Shown: positions 53,895 through 63,520 of the stretch, in pieces | Numbering within the stretch: position 1 is the first letter of the stretch | Layout of the letters: each line of letters starts with the position of its first letter | From: Nocardia vinacea | Lineage (GTDB): Bacteria > Actinomycetota > Actinomycetes > Mycobacteriales > Mycobacteriaceae | Reading direction: 5' to 3' | Assembly (NCBI RefSeq): GCF_035920345.1 | Contig: NZ_CP109149.1 | Location: forward strand, 4,402,001-4,466,000 | Length of the DNA: 64,000 nt | The notes under the pieces: model-generated | What the model saw: only the letters and a program-made list of their open reading frames with translations | Database searches by the model: none | What the model was told of the DNA's origin: nothing | Program-made: the position numbers and the translations under genes

Positions 53895-55025
53895 ATGGCC
53901 GACGATCCCGATCCCACCGCGCGACGGCAGCTGACCGTCAGCGCGCGGGACCTCGACACCCTCGCCGAGGACCTGTCCCGGTGGCTGGACGGCAAGGTCC
54001 ACGCTGATCAGCCGCCCAAGATTTCGGCGCTGTCGCGGCCACAGGGTGCGGGGATGTCGAGTCCGACGGTGCTGTTCGACGCCGAATGGAGTGTGGACGG
54101 GCGCGCGGACGGCGGTTCGTTCGTGGCCAGGATGACACCGGAGGCCGACTCGTTCCCGGTCTTCGAAAACTACGACCTGGAGCTGCAATACCAGATCATG
54201 GCCGGGGTCGCGGCCGCCTCGGCGGTGCCGGTCCCCGAGCTGTGCTGGCTGGAGACCGACGAGAAGCCGCTCGGCACCAAGTTTTTCGTGATGCGGCGGG
54301 TCGAGGGCCGGGTGCCATCGGACAATCCGCCGTATGTGTTCATCGGCTGGCTCTTCGACGCCAGTCCCGAGGAGCGTGCGGAATTGGCAGCGAAGACCGT
54401 CGAGGTCATTGCGAAGGTGCACGAAATCCCCGATCCGGCAACGCGATTCCCGATGCTGGACGGTCCTGGTCAAGCGCTGCGCCGACATGTCGAATGGCAC
54501 CGCAACTGGTACCGCTGGGCATTGGCCGATGACGGCTACCCGATTCCGCTGATCGAGCGAACCTTCGACTGGCTCGACGCGCACTGGCCCGCCGATCCCG
54601 GTCCGGACGTACTGAGTTGGGGTGATTCGCGACCGGGCAACATTCTGTACGACGGCTTCACCCCGGTCGGTGTACTCGATTGGGAGATGGCCGGACTCGG
54701 CCCGCGCGAACTGGATATTGCCTGGGTCATCTTCATTCACCGCTTCTTCCAGGACCTTGCCACCCGCTTCGATCAGCCCGGACTGCCGGACTTCCTGCGG
54801 CGCGCGGATGTCGTCGCGAAATACGAGGAGACCACCGGATATACGGTTCGGGATCTCGACTTCTACATCGTGTACGCCGCGCTGCGGCACGCGATCGTGA
54901 TGGCCAGGGTGAAGCGCCGGATGATCCATTTCGGCGAGGACACCGACACCCCCGATCGCGACGACTACGTGATGCACCGAGCAAGCCTGGAGGCGTTGCT
55001 CGACGGAACCTACGAATGGGATTAG
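53895..55025 (+). CDS. APH-fold phosphotransferase
   Basis: 376 residues from ATG 53895 with AGGAGG seven bases upstream. Aminoglycoside phosphotransferase/choline kinase-like fold: KFFVMRRVEGRVPSDNPPY (hinge), VLSWGDSRPGNILY (catalytic loop HGD-like, here WGDSRPGN) and VLDWEMAGLGPRELDIAW (DFG-like Asp). The catalytic His is replaced by Trp, as in many family members; Asp and Asn are kept. The KstR-type operator and the following lipocalin-like gene suggest a lipid or steroid alcohol substrate, not an antibiotic. Confidence 0.85.
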   Translation: MADDPDPTARRQLTVSARDLDTLAEDLSRWLDGKVHADQPPKISALSRPQGAGMSSPTVLFDAEWSVDGRADGGSFVARMTPEADSFPVFENYDLELQYQIMAGVAAASAVPVPELCWLETDEKPLGTKFFVMRRVEGRVPSDNPPYVFIGWLFDASPEERAELAAKTVEVIAKVHEIPDPATRFPMLDGPGQALRRHVEWHRNWYRWALADDGYPIPLIERTFDWLDAHWPADPGPDVLSWGDSRPGNILYDGFTPVGVLDWEMAGLGPRELDIAWVIFIHRFFQDLATRFDQPGLPDFLRRADVVAKYEETTGYTVRDLDFYIVYAALRHAIVMARVKRRMIHFGEDTDTPDRDDYVMHRASLEALLDGTYEWD

Positions 55026-55034
55026 AGGAAAATC

Positions 55035-56165
55035 ATGGCTGTATCTGATGGTCGCTCCGCAGGCTCCGCTCCCTCGCCCCTCGACGAATACCCCATCCAT
55101 CAGACCCACCTGTCCATGTCCCGAGTCGCCAGCAGCGACCGGAACTTCTACGACAGAAGCTATTTCAACGGTCACGACCGCGACGGCGGCACCTTCTTCG
55201 TCACCGGCGGCGGGGTGTATCCGAACCTCGGGGTGATCGACGCCTACGCCTGCGTCCGACGTGGCGACATCCAGCGCACGGTCCGCTTCTCCGACGCGCT
55301 CGGCGATCGCGGCGTCGACCTGCGCGTCGGCGGGTACCGCATCGAGGTGCAGGAACCGCTGCAGCGGATCCGGGTGATCTGCGAGCACGATGACCTCGGC
55401 TTCGACCTCACCTGGCACGGATCCTTTCCCACTGTCGAGGAACAACCGCATCTGATTCTCAACGGCAACCGCCCGATCATCCAGGCCACCCGGTTCGCAC
55501 AGGTCGGCTCGTGGGAGGGAACGTTGCACGTCGACGGCACGGATCTCACCGTCGACCCGGCCGTCTGGATGGGCACCCGGGACCGCTCCTGGGGCATCCG
55601 CCCGGTGGGCGAACCCGAGCCGCCGGGCCGGGCCGCCGCCGAGCCGTCCGGCGGCTTCTGGTGGATGTACGTGCCGCTGCGCTTCGACGATTTCGCCATC
55701 GTGCTGATCCTGCAGGAGGAACCGGACGGCAAGCGCACGCTCAACGACGCCGTCCGCATCTTCCCGGACGGTCGCACCGAACAGCTGGGGTGGCCGCGCT
55801 ACCACATCGAATACCGTTCCGGTACAAGGCATCCCATCGGCGCACGGCTGGAGATGACCACCCCGGACGGTAAGCCGCTCGAGGTCGAAGTCCGGACCGT
55901 CACCAATATCCCCCTGCACGTCGGCTGCGGATACGGCGGGGATCCGGACTGGTTGCACGGTCGATGGATGGGTCGCGACTGGTCCTCGAGCGGCAGTTAC
56001 GACCTCACCGATCCGGCCATCGCGGGACGCATCCCGTTCGGGGTCATCGATCATGTCGCGCACGCGCGCTGCGGGGGTTCCGAGGGGTGGGGCCTGTTCG
56101 AACACGGAAGTCTCGGGCGGCACGACCCGACCGGGTTCGCAGACTGGGGCTCGGTCGCGCCGTAG
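55035..56165 (+). CDS. lipocalin-like hypothetical protein (DUF7064/DUF7065-type)
   Basis: 376 residues, 9 bp after the kinase-like gene with GAGGAAAAT ahead of the ATG. HLSMSRVASSDRNFYDRSYFNGHDRDGGTFFVTGGGVYPNLGVIDAY and WMGTRDRSWGIRPVG belong to an actinobacterial family of two-domain beta-barrel proteins that resemble the CrtC/AttH lipocalin fold (family names from memory). Such proteins accompany APH-like kinases in lipid and steroid gene clusters. It has no signal peptide. A hydratase- or carrier-like role is a guess. Confidence 0.7.
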   Translation: MAVSDGRSAGSAPSPLDEYPIHQTHLSMSRVASSDRNFYDRSYFNGHDRDGGTFFVTGGGVYPNLGVIDAYACVRRGDIQRTVRFSDALGDRGVDLRVGGYRIEVQEPLQRIRVICEHDDLGFDLTWHGSFPTVEEQPHLILNGNRPIIQATRFAQVGSWEGTLHVDGTDLTVDPAVWMGTRDRSWGIRPVGEPEPPGRAAAEPSGGFWWMYVPLRFDDFAIVLILQEEPDGKRTLNDAVRIFPDGRTEQLGWPRYHIEYRSGTRHPIGARLEMTTPDGKPLEVEVRTVTNIPLHVGCGYGGDPDWLHGRWMGRDWSSSGSYDLTDPAIAGRIPFGVIDHVAHARCGGSEGWGLFEHGSLGRHDPTGFADWGSVAP

Positions 56166-56171
56166 GGTTTT

Positions 56172-56201
56172 CGGTGGGCACGTACTCGTGCGCGCCCACC
56201 G
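56172..56201. terminator. terminator between convergent genes
   Basis: CGGTGGGC/GCCCACCG with an inner ACG/CGT extension, TACT loop and a short bulge on one side. It lies between the lipocalin-like gene stop (56165) and the VOC gene stop (56205). Confidence 0.65.
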
Positions 56202-56204
56202 GAT

Positions 56205-56600
56205 TCAGCTCGTCGGCCGAGCCAACTCGGGACGCTTGCGGTAGTCGGTCAGCCCGATCACATTCCCCCACGGATCGGAAACCTCTACGCTCCAACCGGT
56301 TCCGACCTCGAACGGTGCGCTGACCACCTGTACGCCGAACCCTTCGAGTTCGGCCGCGGCCGCCACCGCATCCAGTACCTCCAGCCACAGCCGCATTCCG
56401 GACAATCCGGCTTCACCCGCCCGCGGATCCACCCGAGCCATGACACCGGCCACCTCACCGCCGACATCGAATACCGCAATCCCCTGCTCCGGCAGTGTGA
56501 ACTTCACCGCCAACCCCAGCACGCCACCGTAGAACGACACCGCGGCATCCAGGTCACCGACCGGAACCAGCACATTGTCGATGCCTCGAATATCCACCAC
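56205..56600 (-). CDS. VOC-family protein
   Basis: 131 residues from GTG 56600 (a second GTG at 56597 is equally possible; longer starts are out of family). IRGIDNVLVPVGDLDAAVSFYGGVLGLAVKFTLPE and GTGWSVEVSDPWGNVIGLTDY form the two beta-alpha-beta-beta-beta units of the vicinal-oxygen-chelate fold. The last metal-ligand Glu of glyoxalases is replaced by Gly in NVIGLTDY, so it may be a binding or resistance protein instead of a metal enzyme. Confidence 0.8.
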   Translation of the reverse strand: MVDIRGIDNVLVPVGDLDAAVSFYGGVLGLAVKFTLPEQGIAVFDVGGEVAGVMARVDPRAGEAGLSGMRLWLEVLDAVAAAAELEGFGVQVVSAPFEVGTGWSVEVSDPWGNVIGLTDYRKRPELARPTS

Positions 56601-56821
56601 CCCACTAAACCACGCCGGCCTACCGGAACGGCCACGAATAGATGGGCTTCCCGCGGCTGAGAACTGTATGCCTGCGGGCGAGCCCGATGTCTGGCACCAT
56701 GCCGCTCCACCGGCGAAACATCTTGCTGAACAAGGTGATTCGGCGGAAGCTTTGTCTGGTTGCGTAAGCGACCGATCGTCCATACCCGTGCCAACGGGTC
56801 GGCACCGCCCGAGGGGTCATC

Positions 56822-58036
56822 ATGACAAGTCTTCCCGCATTCCCCGCCGCCGACGAAAGCCCGCTCGACACCTGCATCCGGCTACAGCAGACCGCGCCCG
56901 TGGTCGAAGTGGAATTCCCGGGCGGCGTGCCCGCCTATTTGGCCTTGACGCACAACGCCGTTGCGGAGATCCTCGCCGGCGACAACAAGACCTTTGCCAG
57001 GGACCCGAAGCACTGGCCCGCGCTATACGACGGATCGATCCCGGAAGACTGGCCGCTACGGGCCATCGCCCAAGGCGACCACCTGTCGACGAAGGATGGT
57101 GAGGATCACCGGCGGTTGCGTGGTCTGGTCGGGAAGGGATTTACACCTCGACTGGTGCAGGCGATGGAACCGCGCATCCAAGAGCTCATCGACGGCCTGT
57201 TGGACGAGGTGATCGCCGCAGGTGACGGAGTGGATCTGGTACCAACCTTCACCGACGCACTGCCGATGGCGGTCATCGCCGAATTGTTCGGCGTGCCCGA
57301 CGCGGACCGGCCACGGCTGCGGAAATGGACCTCCACTCTGTTGGCGCACACCACCCCGCCGGAGCTGGCGTTCGCGACCCAGAACGAACTCGGGGCTTTC
57401 CTGCACGAATTGGTGCAGCGCAAGCAGCAGGAACCCGGCGACGATCTGACCTCGGATCTGGTGCGGGCCCGCGATGCGGGCGATCGGCTCACCACCGACG
57501 AATTGGTCGGCGTGCTCTGGCTGATGCTGATCGCCGGTCACGAGACCACGGTGCATCTGCTCGGTCACGCCGTCATCGCACTGCATCGGAATCCGGACCA
57601 GCTCGCAGTGGCCAAAGCCGAAGGCCGGTGGGCCGATGTGGTCGAGGAAACGTTGCGGTACCGCCATTCGGTGATGATGACCAGCTACCGGTTCACGCTG
57701 ACCGATGTGACGATCGCCGGTGTGGCCATTCCCAAGGGGAGTGCGGTCGGTGTGGTCTACCAGGCGACCGGCATCGATCCGGAGGAGTACGGCGAGACCG
57801 CGAACCAGTTCGATCTCGCCCGCGAACAGACCGGACACCTCGGCTTCGGACACGGGCCGCGCTACTGCATCGGCGCACCGCTCGCCCGATTAGAGAGCCG
57901 ACTTGCCCTCGCCTCGCTCTACCGGCGGCTGCCTGACCTGCGACTCACCATCGATCCGGACGACATTCCCTACTCGCCGTCGTTCTTCACTGTCGGCCCG
58001 TTGTCCCTGCCGATCGAACTGGGGACGGTGTCCTGA
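56822..58036 (+). CDS. cytochrome P450
   Basis: 404 residues from ATG 56822. I-helix LMLIAGHETTVHLL, K-helix ETLRYRHS (ExxR) and the heme loop LGFGHGPRYCIGAPLARLE with Cys near residue 349. The body resembles bacterial CYP107/CYP105-like enzymes, not the CYP125/CYP142 cholesterol oxidases. No ferredoxin gene is adjacent. The substrate is unknown; its start is 222 bp from the divergent VOC gene, so they may share regulation. Confidence 0.92.
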   Translation: MTSLPAFPAADESPLDTCIRLQQTAPVVEVEFPGGVPAYLALTHNAVAEILAGDNKTFARDPKHWPALYDGSIPEDWPLRAIAQGDHLSTKDGEDHRRLRGLVGKGFTPRLVQAMEPRIQELIDGLLDEVIAAGDGVDLVPTFTDALPMAVIAELFGVPDADRPRLRKWTSTLLAHTTPPELAFATQNELGAFLHELVQRKQQEPGDDLTSDLVRARDAGDRLTTDELVGVLWLMLIAGHETTVHLLGHAVIALHRNPDQLAVAKAEGRWADVVEETLRYRHSVMMTSYRFTLTDVTIAGVAIPKGSAVGVVYQATGIDPEEYGETANQFDLAREQTGHLGFGHGPRYCIGAPLARLESRLALASLYRRLPDLRLTIDPDDIPYSPSFFTVGPLSLPIELGTVS

Positions 58037-58042
58037 CTCTTG

Positions 58043-58453
58043 TTACGTCAGTGGTGATTTCGGTGCGAGCGCGGCCGCGATCACTATTCCGTCGACGGTC
58101 CGCTTGGGAATAACGAGCGGACCGTCGGCGGCCAGTAGCGCGGCCGCCTCGGCGACGCTGGCGGTGCCGAGTGCGTCATCGGTACGTGCCGAGGGATTCG
58201 GTACGTCGACCCGGGCGAGCTCAGCCGCTGTGAAGGCGCGGACCGAGACGCCCAAACCAGCGGCGGCATCACCGAGTTCTTCCGCACGTCGATCGATGGT
58301 CGCGAGGTAGGCAATAGGTTTGTCGCCCAGCACTTCTCGCAGAGCATCCAAAATCCGCTCGCTCGATGTGCCCGGCCGAAACCCGAGACCAACGGCCCAG
58401 CCTTGCGGGGTCGGTTCGCCGGTTGGGGACGCCGAGGTGTCAGATGGTGGCAC
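58043..58453 (-). CDS. cobE: CobE/CbiG C-terminal-type cobalamin biosynthesis protein
   Basis: 136 residues from GTG 58453; a TTG at 58486 would give 147. VGLGFRPGTSSERILDALREVLGD, AYLATIDRRAEELGDAAAGLGVSVRAF and ARTDDALGTASVAEAAALLAA follow the CobE/CbiG C-terminal domain pattern. In cobalamin synthesis this domain accompanies ring contraction or opening of the lactone. It overlaps the cobB stop by 14 bp, so it is the last gene of the cob operon. Confidence 0.82.
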   Translation of the reverse strand: MPPSDTSASPTGEPTPQGWAVGLGFRPGTSSERILDALREVLGDKPIAYLATIDRRAEELGDAAAGLGVSVRAFTAAELARVDVPNPSARTDDALGTASVAEAAALLAADGPLVIPKRTVDGIVIAAALAPKSPLT

Positions 58454-60068
58454 GGCTTTGGGCGTATTGGGCGGCTGCGGCGACAAAACGGGTTGTGGCT
58501 CCGGGGTTTCCGGCCGGGTGGGTGTGCAGGTAAGAGGCGTGAACGCGGTGGATCAAGGCGCCCTCGCGGATGCGCTCGCCTGCAGTGTGCCAGCCCCAGG
58601 CAGTGGCGTGGTCGCCGGTGGAAACCAGGCGGGTGCGGTGGAATTCGTGGCCGCGCACCCGTTCTCCCGCGCGCCATAGGGCGGAATCCGCCAGCGCCAC
58701 GGCATCTCGATAGCCGAGGGTCAGGCGGGGTCCGAATTCCGCTGTCGCATCGACTACCCCCGCCATCGAATGGCCGTCCAGCGAGCGGCTGAGGTACAGC
58801 AATCCAGCACATTCGGCATGCACCGGAAGGCCCGCCCCGGCCTGCTCGGCGACCTGCGCCAGCAGCCGATCGTTGGCCGCCAACGCCGCGGCATGCTCCT
58901 CGGGAAACCCACCGGGCAATACCAGACCGGCCGTCCCCGTGGGAAGTTCATCCCGCAGCGGATCGAAGATCACAACCCGTGCCCCGGCAGCCTCCAACAA
59001 CTCCCGATGCTCCGCATACCCGAACGTGAACGCAGCCCCGCCGGCCATGGCAATCACAGGACCGAGCGCGGCCTCCGTAACCACACCCGACACAACCGGG
59101 CCTTGTGCGGCCGTCGGCATCGCACGACTCGCGCGTTCCGCGACTGCATCGGCTGCCCGCGCTCTGTCGCCGACGCCCGCAGAAGCGACACCGGCAGTGC
59201 TCGCGCCAGCCTGGGCATTCGAACGGCTCGCCCCGCTGAACGCGCTGGTCACGTCTGTGGCGATCGCCTCGTCGACGCTGGCCGCAGCCACACTGTTCGC
59301 GTACACCGAGTCCTCGAATTCACGGATCGCGGTTGCGGGATCCCAGGCTGGGGCGGCGATGGTCGAGCGGGCCAGGCGGGCGATGGTGAGGAGGTCGACG
59401 TGGGCGGCGACGAGGTCGGTCATTGCTTCGACGGCGGCGGTGGCGGCGTGGCCGTGTTCGACTGCGGGGATGAGGCCGAGGTGGCGGGAGGGGACCTCGA
59501 GTTCGGCCATGCGCGGTAGTGATCCGAGGACCGGGAGGCCGACTCGGTCGCAGGCGGCACGCAGCACCTGGTCGTGACGTTCGCTGCCGACGCGGTTGAG
59601 GATGACGCCGCCCAAGCTGATCGCAGTGTCGAAGGTGGCGAAGCCGTGCAGGAGAGCGGCGAGGCTCTGACTGTGGCCGCGGGCATCGACGACCAAAATC
59701 ACTGGGGCGCCGAGTAATCCGGCGACCTGCGCGGTGGAACCCTCGGCGATCGGTGCGGCGTGGTTCTCATCGATGCGGCCGTCGAAAAGTCCCATTACGC
59801 CCTCGACCACCGCCAGATCGCACCCGTGGGCACCGTGGCGGTACAGCGGAACAACACGTTCCGCGCCGACCAGCACCGGATCGAGATTGCGTCCGGGCCG
59901 CCCAGCCGCCAGGCCGTGATACCCCGGATCGATATAGTCCGGCCCCACCTTGAACGGCGCCACCCGATGCCCGGCGCGCCGCAGCGCCCCGATCAGACCG
60001 GTCGCCAATGTTGTCTTCCCACTGCCCGAAGCGGGCGCGGCGATCACTACCGCCGGAACCCCACTCAC
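58440..60068 (-). CDS. cobB: cobyrinate a,c-diamide synthase
   Basis: 542 residues from GTG 60068 with AAGGGG ahead. ATP-binding domain: VVIAAPASGSGKTTLATGLIGAL (P-loop-like), PFKVGPDYIDPGYHGLAAGR and VVEGVMGLFDG. C-terminal GATase1-like domain: LVLPGGFPEEHAAALAAN and HAECAGLLYLS (Cys nucleophile). It amidates carboxylates a and c with glutamine and ATP. An Ala/Ser-rich insertion of about 70 residues between the two domains (from EDSVYANSVAAASVDEA on) is longer than in typical CobB proteins. Matches M. tuberculosis Rv2848c. Confidence 0.93.
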   Translation of the reverse strand: MSGVPAVVIAAPASGSGKTTLATGLIGALRRAGHRVAPFKVGPDYIDPGYHGLAAGRPGRNLDPVLVGAERVVPLYRHGAHGCDLAVVEGVMGLFDGRIDENHAAPIAEGSTAQVAGLLGAPVILVVDARGHSQSLAALLHGFATFDTAISLGGVILNRVGSERHDQVLRAACDRVGLPVLGSLPRMAELEVPSRHLGLIPAVEHGHAATAAVEAMTDLVAAHVDLLTIARLARSTIAAPAWDPATAIREFEDSVYANSVAAASVDEAIATDVTSAFSGASRSNAQAGASTAGVASAGVGDRARAADAVAERASRAMPTAAQGPVVSGVVTEAALGPVIAMAGGAAFTFGYAEHRELLEAAGARVVIFDPLRDELPTGTAGLVLPGGFPEEHAAALAANDRLLAQVAEQAGAGLPVHAECAGLLYLSRSLDGHSMAGVVDATAEFGPRLTLGYRDAVALADSALWRAGERVRGHEFHRTRLVSTGDHATAWGWHTAGERIREGALIHRVHASYLHTHPAGNPGATTRFVAAAAQYAQSRATI

Positions 60069-60099
60069 AACCGCACCCCTTCCCGGGATCCCGGTGAGG

Positions 60100-60714
60100 T
60101 CACCATTCGATTCCTCGCTGGCCTTTACGGCCCGCATCCATGGGGTGCTTGACCTTGGTCATTTCGGTGACGAGATCGGCGGCATCCAAAAGGGCTGCGG
60201 GCGCATCGCGGCCGGTGATAACCACATGCTGGTTACCTGGGCGGTTGCGCAGAGTTTCGACTACCTCGTCAACATCGACCCAGCCCCATTTGAGCGGGTA
60301 GGTGAATTCGTCGAGGACGTAGAAGCGGTGCTGCTCAGCCTGAAGCCTGCGCGCGATCTCGCGCCACCCGGCCAGTGCGGCGGCGGCATGGTCCTCATCG
60401 GTGCCCTGCTTGCGGGTCCACGACCAACCCTCACCCATCTTGTGCCATTCAACCGCCCCACCGACACCTGTCTCTTCATGCAGACGGCCGAGGGTGCGAA
60501 AGGCTGCCTCCTCCCCCACCTTCCACTTGGCACTCTTGACGAACTGGAATACCGCTACATCAAACCCCTGATTCCACGCCCGCAACGCCATCCCGAACGC
60601 GGCCGTCGACTTCCCCTTCCCCGGCCCCGTATGCACCGCGAGCACCGGCAAATTCCGCCGCTGCCGCGTCGTCAGCCCATCATCCGGAACCGTTTCCGGC
60701 ACACCCTTAGGCAT
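60100..60714 (-). CDS. cobO: cob(I)yrinic acid a,c-diamide adenosyltransferase
   Basis: 204 residues from ATG 60714 with AAGGAG six bases upstream. VLAVHTGPGKGKSTAAFGMALRAWNQG is the P-loop, YVLDEFTYPLKWGWVDVDEVV and HVVITGRDAPAALLDAADLVTEM complete the CobO/BtuR fold. It attaches the adenosyl group to Co(I). The order chelatase-cobO-cobB is that of M. tuberculosis Rv2850c-Rv2849c-Rv2848c. Confidence 0.95.
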   Translation of the reverse strand: MPKGVPETVPDDGLTTRQRRNLPVLAVHTGPGKGKSTAAFGMALRAWNQGFDVAVFQFVKSAKWKVGEEAAFRTLGRLHEETGVGGAVEWHKMGEGWSWTRKQGTDEDHAAAALAGWREIARRLQAEQHRFYVLDEFTYPLKWGWVDVDEVVETLRNRPGNQHVVITGRDAPAALLDAADLVTEMTKVKHPMDAGRKGQRGIEW

Positions 60715-60865
60715 CGAAACTCCTTGATAGCCCATTGATCAGAACGTCCACACCCGCCGCACCGCCATGCGCTACGGGATCGAAGCTGCCCGACTGCACA
60801 TCCACCAGGTGCCGAGAGGCCGAATACCGTTGTTCGGCTATGGGATCGGTAGGTAGATCCACCAC
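60707..60865 (-). CDS. possible small ORF coupled to cobO
   Basis: 52 codons from GTG 60865, two bases after the chelatase stop (60868-60870), to TAA at 60707-60709, overlapping the cobO start. It reads VVDLPTDPIAEQRYSASRH and so on. It fills the gap between the two genes without a stop, but codon bias is weak and I know no homologue. It may be a translated coupling peptide or chance. Confidence 0.25.
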   Translation of the reverse strand: MVDLPTDPIAEQRYSASRHLVDVQSGSFDPVAHGGAAGVDVLINGLSRSFDA

Positions 60866-60867
60866 GA

Positions 60868-62997
60868 TCAGGCGGCTCGTGTCACGCCGGGGCGACCGGA
60901 TCCGGCGCGGACGACGTCGGCGACCGAGTCGCCGGTCAGTTCGGCGAGTTGGAGGTAGCCTGCGCGGAGGGTGCGGGCCAGGTCGGCGGCGAGGCCGAGG
61001 CGGACCATGCCGCGTTCGCAGTCCACGACGATCGAGGTGATCGCCTCGGCGGCAAGCAGATTCGCGGCGACACGGGCGCGGGGCACCGGATCGATGCCAC
61101 CGGTGGCGCGGCCGTCGGTGAGCAGGACCAGTATCGGGCGGCGGCGCGGATCGCGGACACGTTCGCGGTGCACGACCTCGCGTGCCTTCAAAAGCCCTGC
61201 GGCGAGCGGAGTTTTGCCGCCGGTGCGAATGCCGGACAGGCGACGCACCGCGATATCCACCGAGGATGTCGGCGGCAGGACGACTTCGGCTTCTGCGCCG
61301 CGCACGGTGATCACAGCAACCTTGTCCCGCCGCTGGTAGGCGTCGCGCAGCAGCGCGACGACCGCGCCGGTAACCGCCGATAGGCGGTCGCGCGCCGCCA
61401 TGGATCCGGAGGCGTCGACCACGAATACCACCAGATTGCCTTCACGCCCTTCGCGATACGCACCGCGCAGATCATCGGCGACCAGCTTCAACGGTCCGTC
61501 GGCTCGGCCGCGGGAGTGCTGATGCGGTGCCGCGGCGAATACCGTGCCGAGCAAATGCAGACCGCCGGAGGTATCGGTACTGGACCGCACCGTGCGTCCC
61601 TGCCTGGTCTGTGCGCGCGAACGGCGACCTGCCGCGCCCTCGCCGACGCCGGGCACCTCCCAACGCGGCGGTGTCACAACGGAGGTCGCGGGCGCACCGA
61701 TACGACCCTCGCGCGCGGACGGTGACTGCCCGCCGCCCGGGGAATCCGCACCGCCGTCGGGGCCAGAAGCGCCCGGACCACCATTGCCGGGACCGCCATC
61801 CGGATCATCGTCTGGGCCTTGACCATCCGGGCCACCATTGCCGGGACCGAAATCCGGATTGTTCAATGCATTATCCGAACCTGCATCATCGACATCGGTG
61901 CGGTTTTCCGGACCACCACTCGAACCGCCATCGTCGAGATCCTCAGCCCCGCCCTGCTCCAATTTTGCACGCTCGCTGGACTTTTCCGCCTCTTCCCCCG
62001 CCGCACGCATCGCCTCGTCCAGCTGCTCTTCGCTGATCCCGGGCTCATCGAACGGATCCCGCCGCCGCCGATGCGGCAATGCCAACTCGGCCGCAACCCG
62101 CACATCCGCCTCGGCCACCGCATCCGCCCCACGCCAGGCCGCATGCGCGGTAGCGGTCCTGGCAACCACGAGGTCCGCCCGCATCCCGTCCACATCGAAC
62201 GACGCACACAGCGCGGCGATCCGCCGCAACTCCACGTCATCGAGCGCGACGGACGCGACCCGCTCACGGGCCGTGAGAATCCGCTCGGCCACCTCCCGAT
62301 CGGCCGCGGCATAGCGTGCGGCGAATCCGGCCGGATCCGCCTCGTAGTCCAGCCGACGCCGCACCACCGACATCCGCATGTCCACATTCCGCGAGGCCGC
62401 GACATCGACGGTGAGCCCGAACCGGTCCAGTAGCTGCGGCCGCAGCTCACCTTCCTCCGGGTTCATGGTGCCGACCAGCACGAACCGGGCCGGATGCGAA
62501 TGCGAGACCCCATCGCGCTCGATATGCACCCGCCCCATCGCGGCGGCATCGAGCAGCACGTCCACCAAGTGGTCGTGCAGCAGATTCACCTCGTCGACGT
62601 AGAGCACGCCGTGATGCGCGGCCGCCAACAGGCCGGGCCGGAACGCCTGCTCGCCGTCGCGCAGCACCCGCTCCAGATCCAGAGAACCGACCACTCGGTC
62701 TTCTGTAGCCCCCACCGGCAACTCGACCAAGCGAGCGGGCCGCGCACCCGTCTCATCGACAATGGGCGGCAGCAATTGCGCAAGCGCCCGCACCACAGTC
62801 GATTTCGCGGTCCCCTTCTCCCCGCGCACCAAGACGCCGCCGATCCCGGGATGTACCGCGCACAGGATCAACGCCAGCTGCAACCGCTCCTGCCCCACCA
62901 CCGCCGAGAACGGAAAGCCCGCATCACCATCAGCACCGGGACGCGCCCCGGTCAGCGAAGAGGCATGCGGCGCGGTTTCGGTACGGGGCAATGGCAC
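60868..62997 (-). CDS. magnesium-chelatase-like protein (BchI/BchD fusion; cobaltochelatase-type)
   Basis: 709 residues from GTG 62997. N-terminal AAA+ domain: [23 protein letters not shown] (Walker A), [24 protein letters not shown] (Walker B), and [23 protein letters not shown] (sensor 1/Arg finger). An acidic and Gly/Asp/Pro-rich linker (about residues 335-445) precedes a vWA domain with a MIDAS ([30 protein letters not shown]). It resembles the fused I and D subunits of metal chelatases; the location in the cob cluster suggests cobalt insertion or ATP-driven metal handling. No H-subunit (CobN) is in the window. Matches M. tuberculosis Rv2850c. Confidence 0.9.
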   Translation of the reverse strand: MPLPRTETAPHASSLTGARPGADGDAGFPFSAVVGQERLQLALILCAVHPGIGGVLVRGEKGTAKSTVVRALAQLLPPIVDETGARPARLVELPVGATEDRVVGSLDLERVLRDGEQAFRPGLLAAAHHGVLYVDEVNLLHDHLVDVLLDAAAMGRVHIERDGVSHSHPARFVLVGTMNPEEGELRPQLLDRFGLTVDVAASRNVDMRMSVVRRRLDYEADPAGFAARYAAADREVAERILTARERVASVALDDVELRRIAALCASFDVDGMRADLVVARTATAHAAWRGADAVAEADVRVAAELALPHRRRRDPFDEPGISEEQLDEAMRAAGEEAEKSSERAKLEQGGAEDLDDGGSSGGPENRTDVDDAGSDNALNNPDFGPGNGGPDGQGPDDDPDGGPGNGGPGASGPDGGADSPGGGQSPSAREGRIGAPATSVVTPPRWEVPGVGEGAAGRRSRAQTRQGRTVRSSTDTSGGLHLLGTVFAAAPHQHSRGRADGPLKLVADDLRGAYREGREGNLVVFVVDASGSMAARDRLSAVTGAVVALLRDAYQRRDKVAVITVRGAEAEVVLPPTSSVDIAVRRLSGIRTGGKTPLAAGLLKAREVVHRERVRDPRRRPILVLLTDGRATGGIDPVPRARVAANLLAAEAITSIVVDCERGMVRLGLAADLARTLRAGYLQLAELTGDSVADVVRAGSGRPGVTRAA

Positions 62998-63052
62998 GCC
63001 CCAACTCTATTCGCGCCACAATGCCCGCCCGGCAGCACCCTCCGCGGGGGAT

Positions 63053-63502
63053 CTACCCCTTGCGCATGGGCAGATGCATGATGCCGTCTTCTTCGAACTC
63101 GTCGCCGTCGGGTTTGAAGCCGAACTTGGCGTACAAGTCGACCAGGTAGGTCTGGGCACTCAGGCGCACGGTCGCCGAACCCGCCTCGGCGAGCGCAGCC
63201 TGCACCAGCCGGGTGGTGTACCCGTGCCCGCGCGCCGGAACCGACGTACACACCCGGCCGATGCGGAACGATTTCACACCGTTCTCGTGCTCCTCGGTCA
63301 ACCGCAGCGTCGAGATGATCTCGCCCTCGTCATCGAGCCAGAAATGCCGTGTCTCCGGCAGCAGGTCGAAGCCGTCCAGCTCCGGGTACGCGCATTTCTG
63401 CTCGACGACAAATACTGCGACGCGAAGCTTCAACAGCTGATACAGGGTGGCGGTGTCGAGATCAAGCGCCCAGGACCGTTTGAGTGCAACCGTTGACATC
63501 AT
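63053..63502 (-). CDS. GNAT-family N-acetyltransferase
   Basis: 149 residues (ATG 63502; ATG 63499 also possible). ElaA-type GNAT: LYQLLKLRVAVFVVEQKCAYPELDGFDLLPETRHFWL at the N-terminus; RIGRVCTSVPARGHGYTTRLVQAAL carries the acetyl-CoA pyrophosphate loop (R/Q-x-x-G-x-G/A, here ARGHGY); LSAQTYLVDLYAKFGFKP is the C-terminal motif. Substrate unknown. Matches M. tuberculosis Rv2851c between mqo and the chelatase. Confidence 0.9.
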   Translation of the reverse strand: MMSTVALKRSWALDLDTATLYQLLKLRVAVFVVEQKCAYPELDGFDLLPETRHFWLDDEGEIISTLRLTEEHENGVKSFRIGRVCTSVPARGHGYTTRLVQAALAEAGSATVRLSAQTYLVDLYAKFGFKPDGDEFEEDGIMHLPMRKG

Positions 63503-63520
63503 CGCGTCTTGCTATCACAA

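Noticed and set aside
53880..56123. 747-codon open frame on the minus strand.
   Set aside because: It covers the kinase-like and lipocalin-like genes in reverse; those have ribosome-binding sites and family motifs, this one has none.
60715..60867. Possible cobalamin riboswitch in front of cobO.
   Set aside because: No B12-box-like conserved segment could be seen, and the gap is too short.
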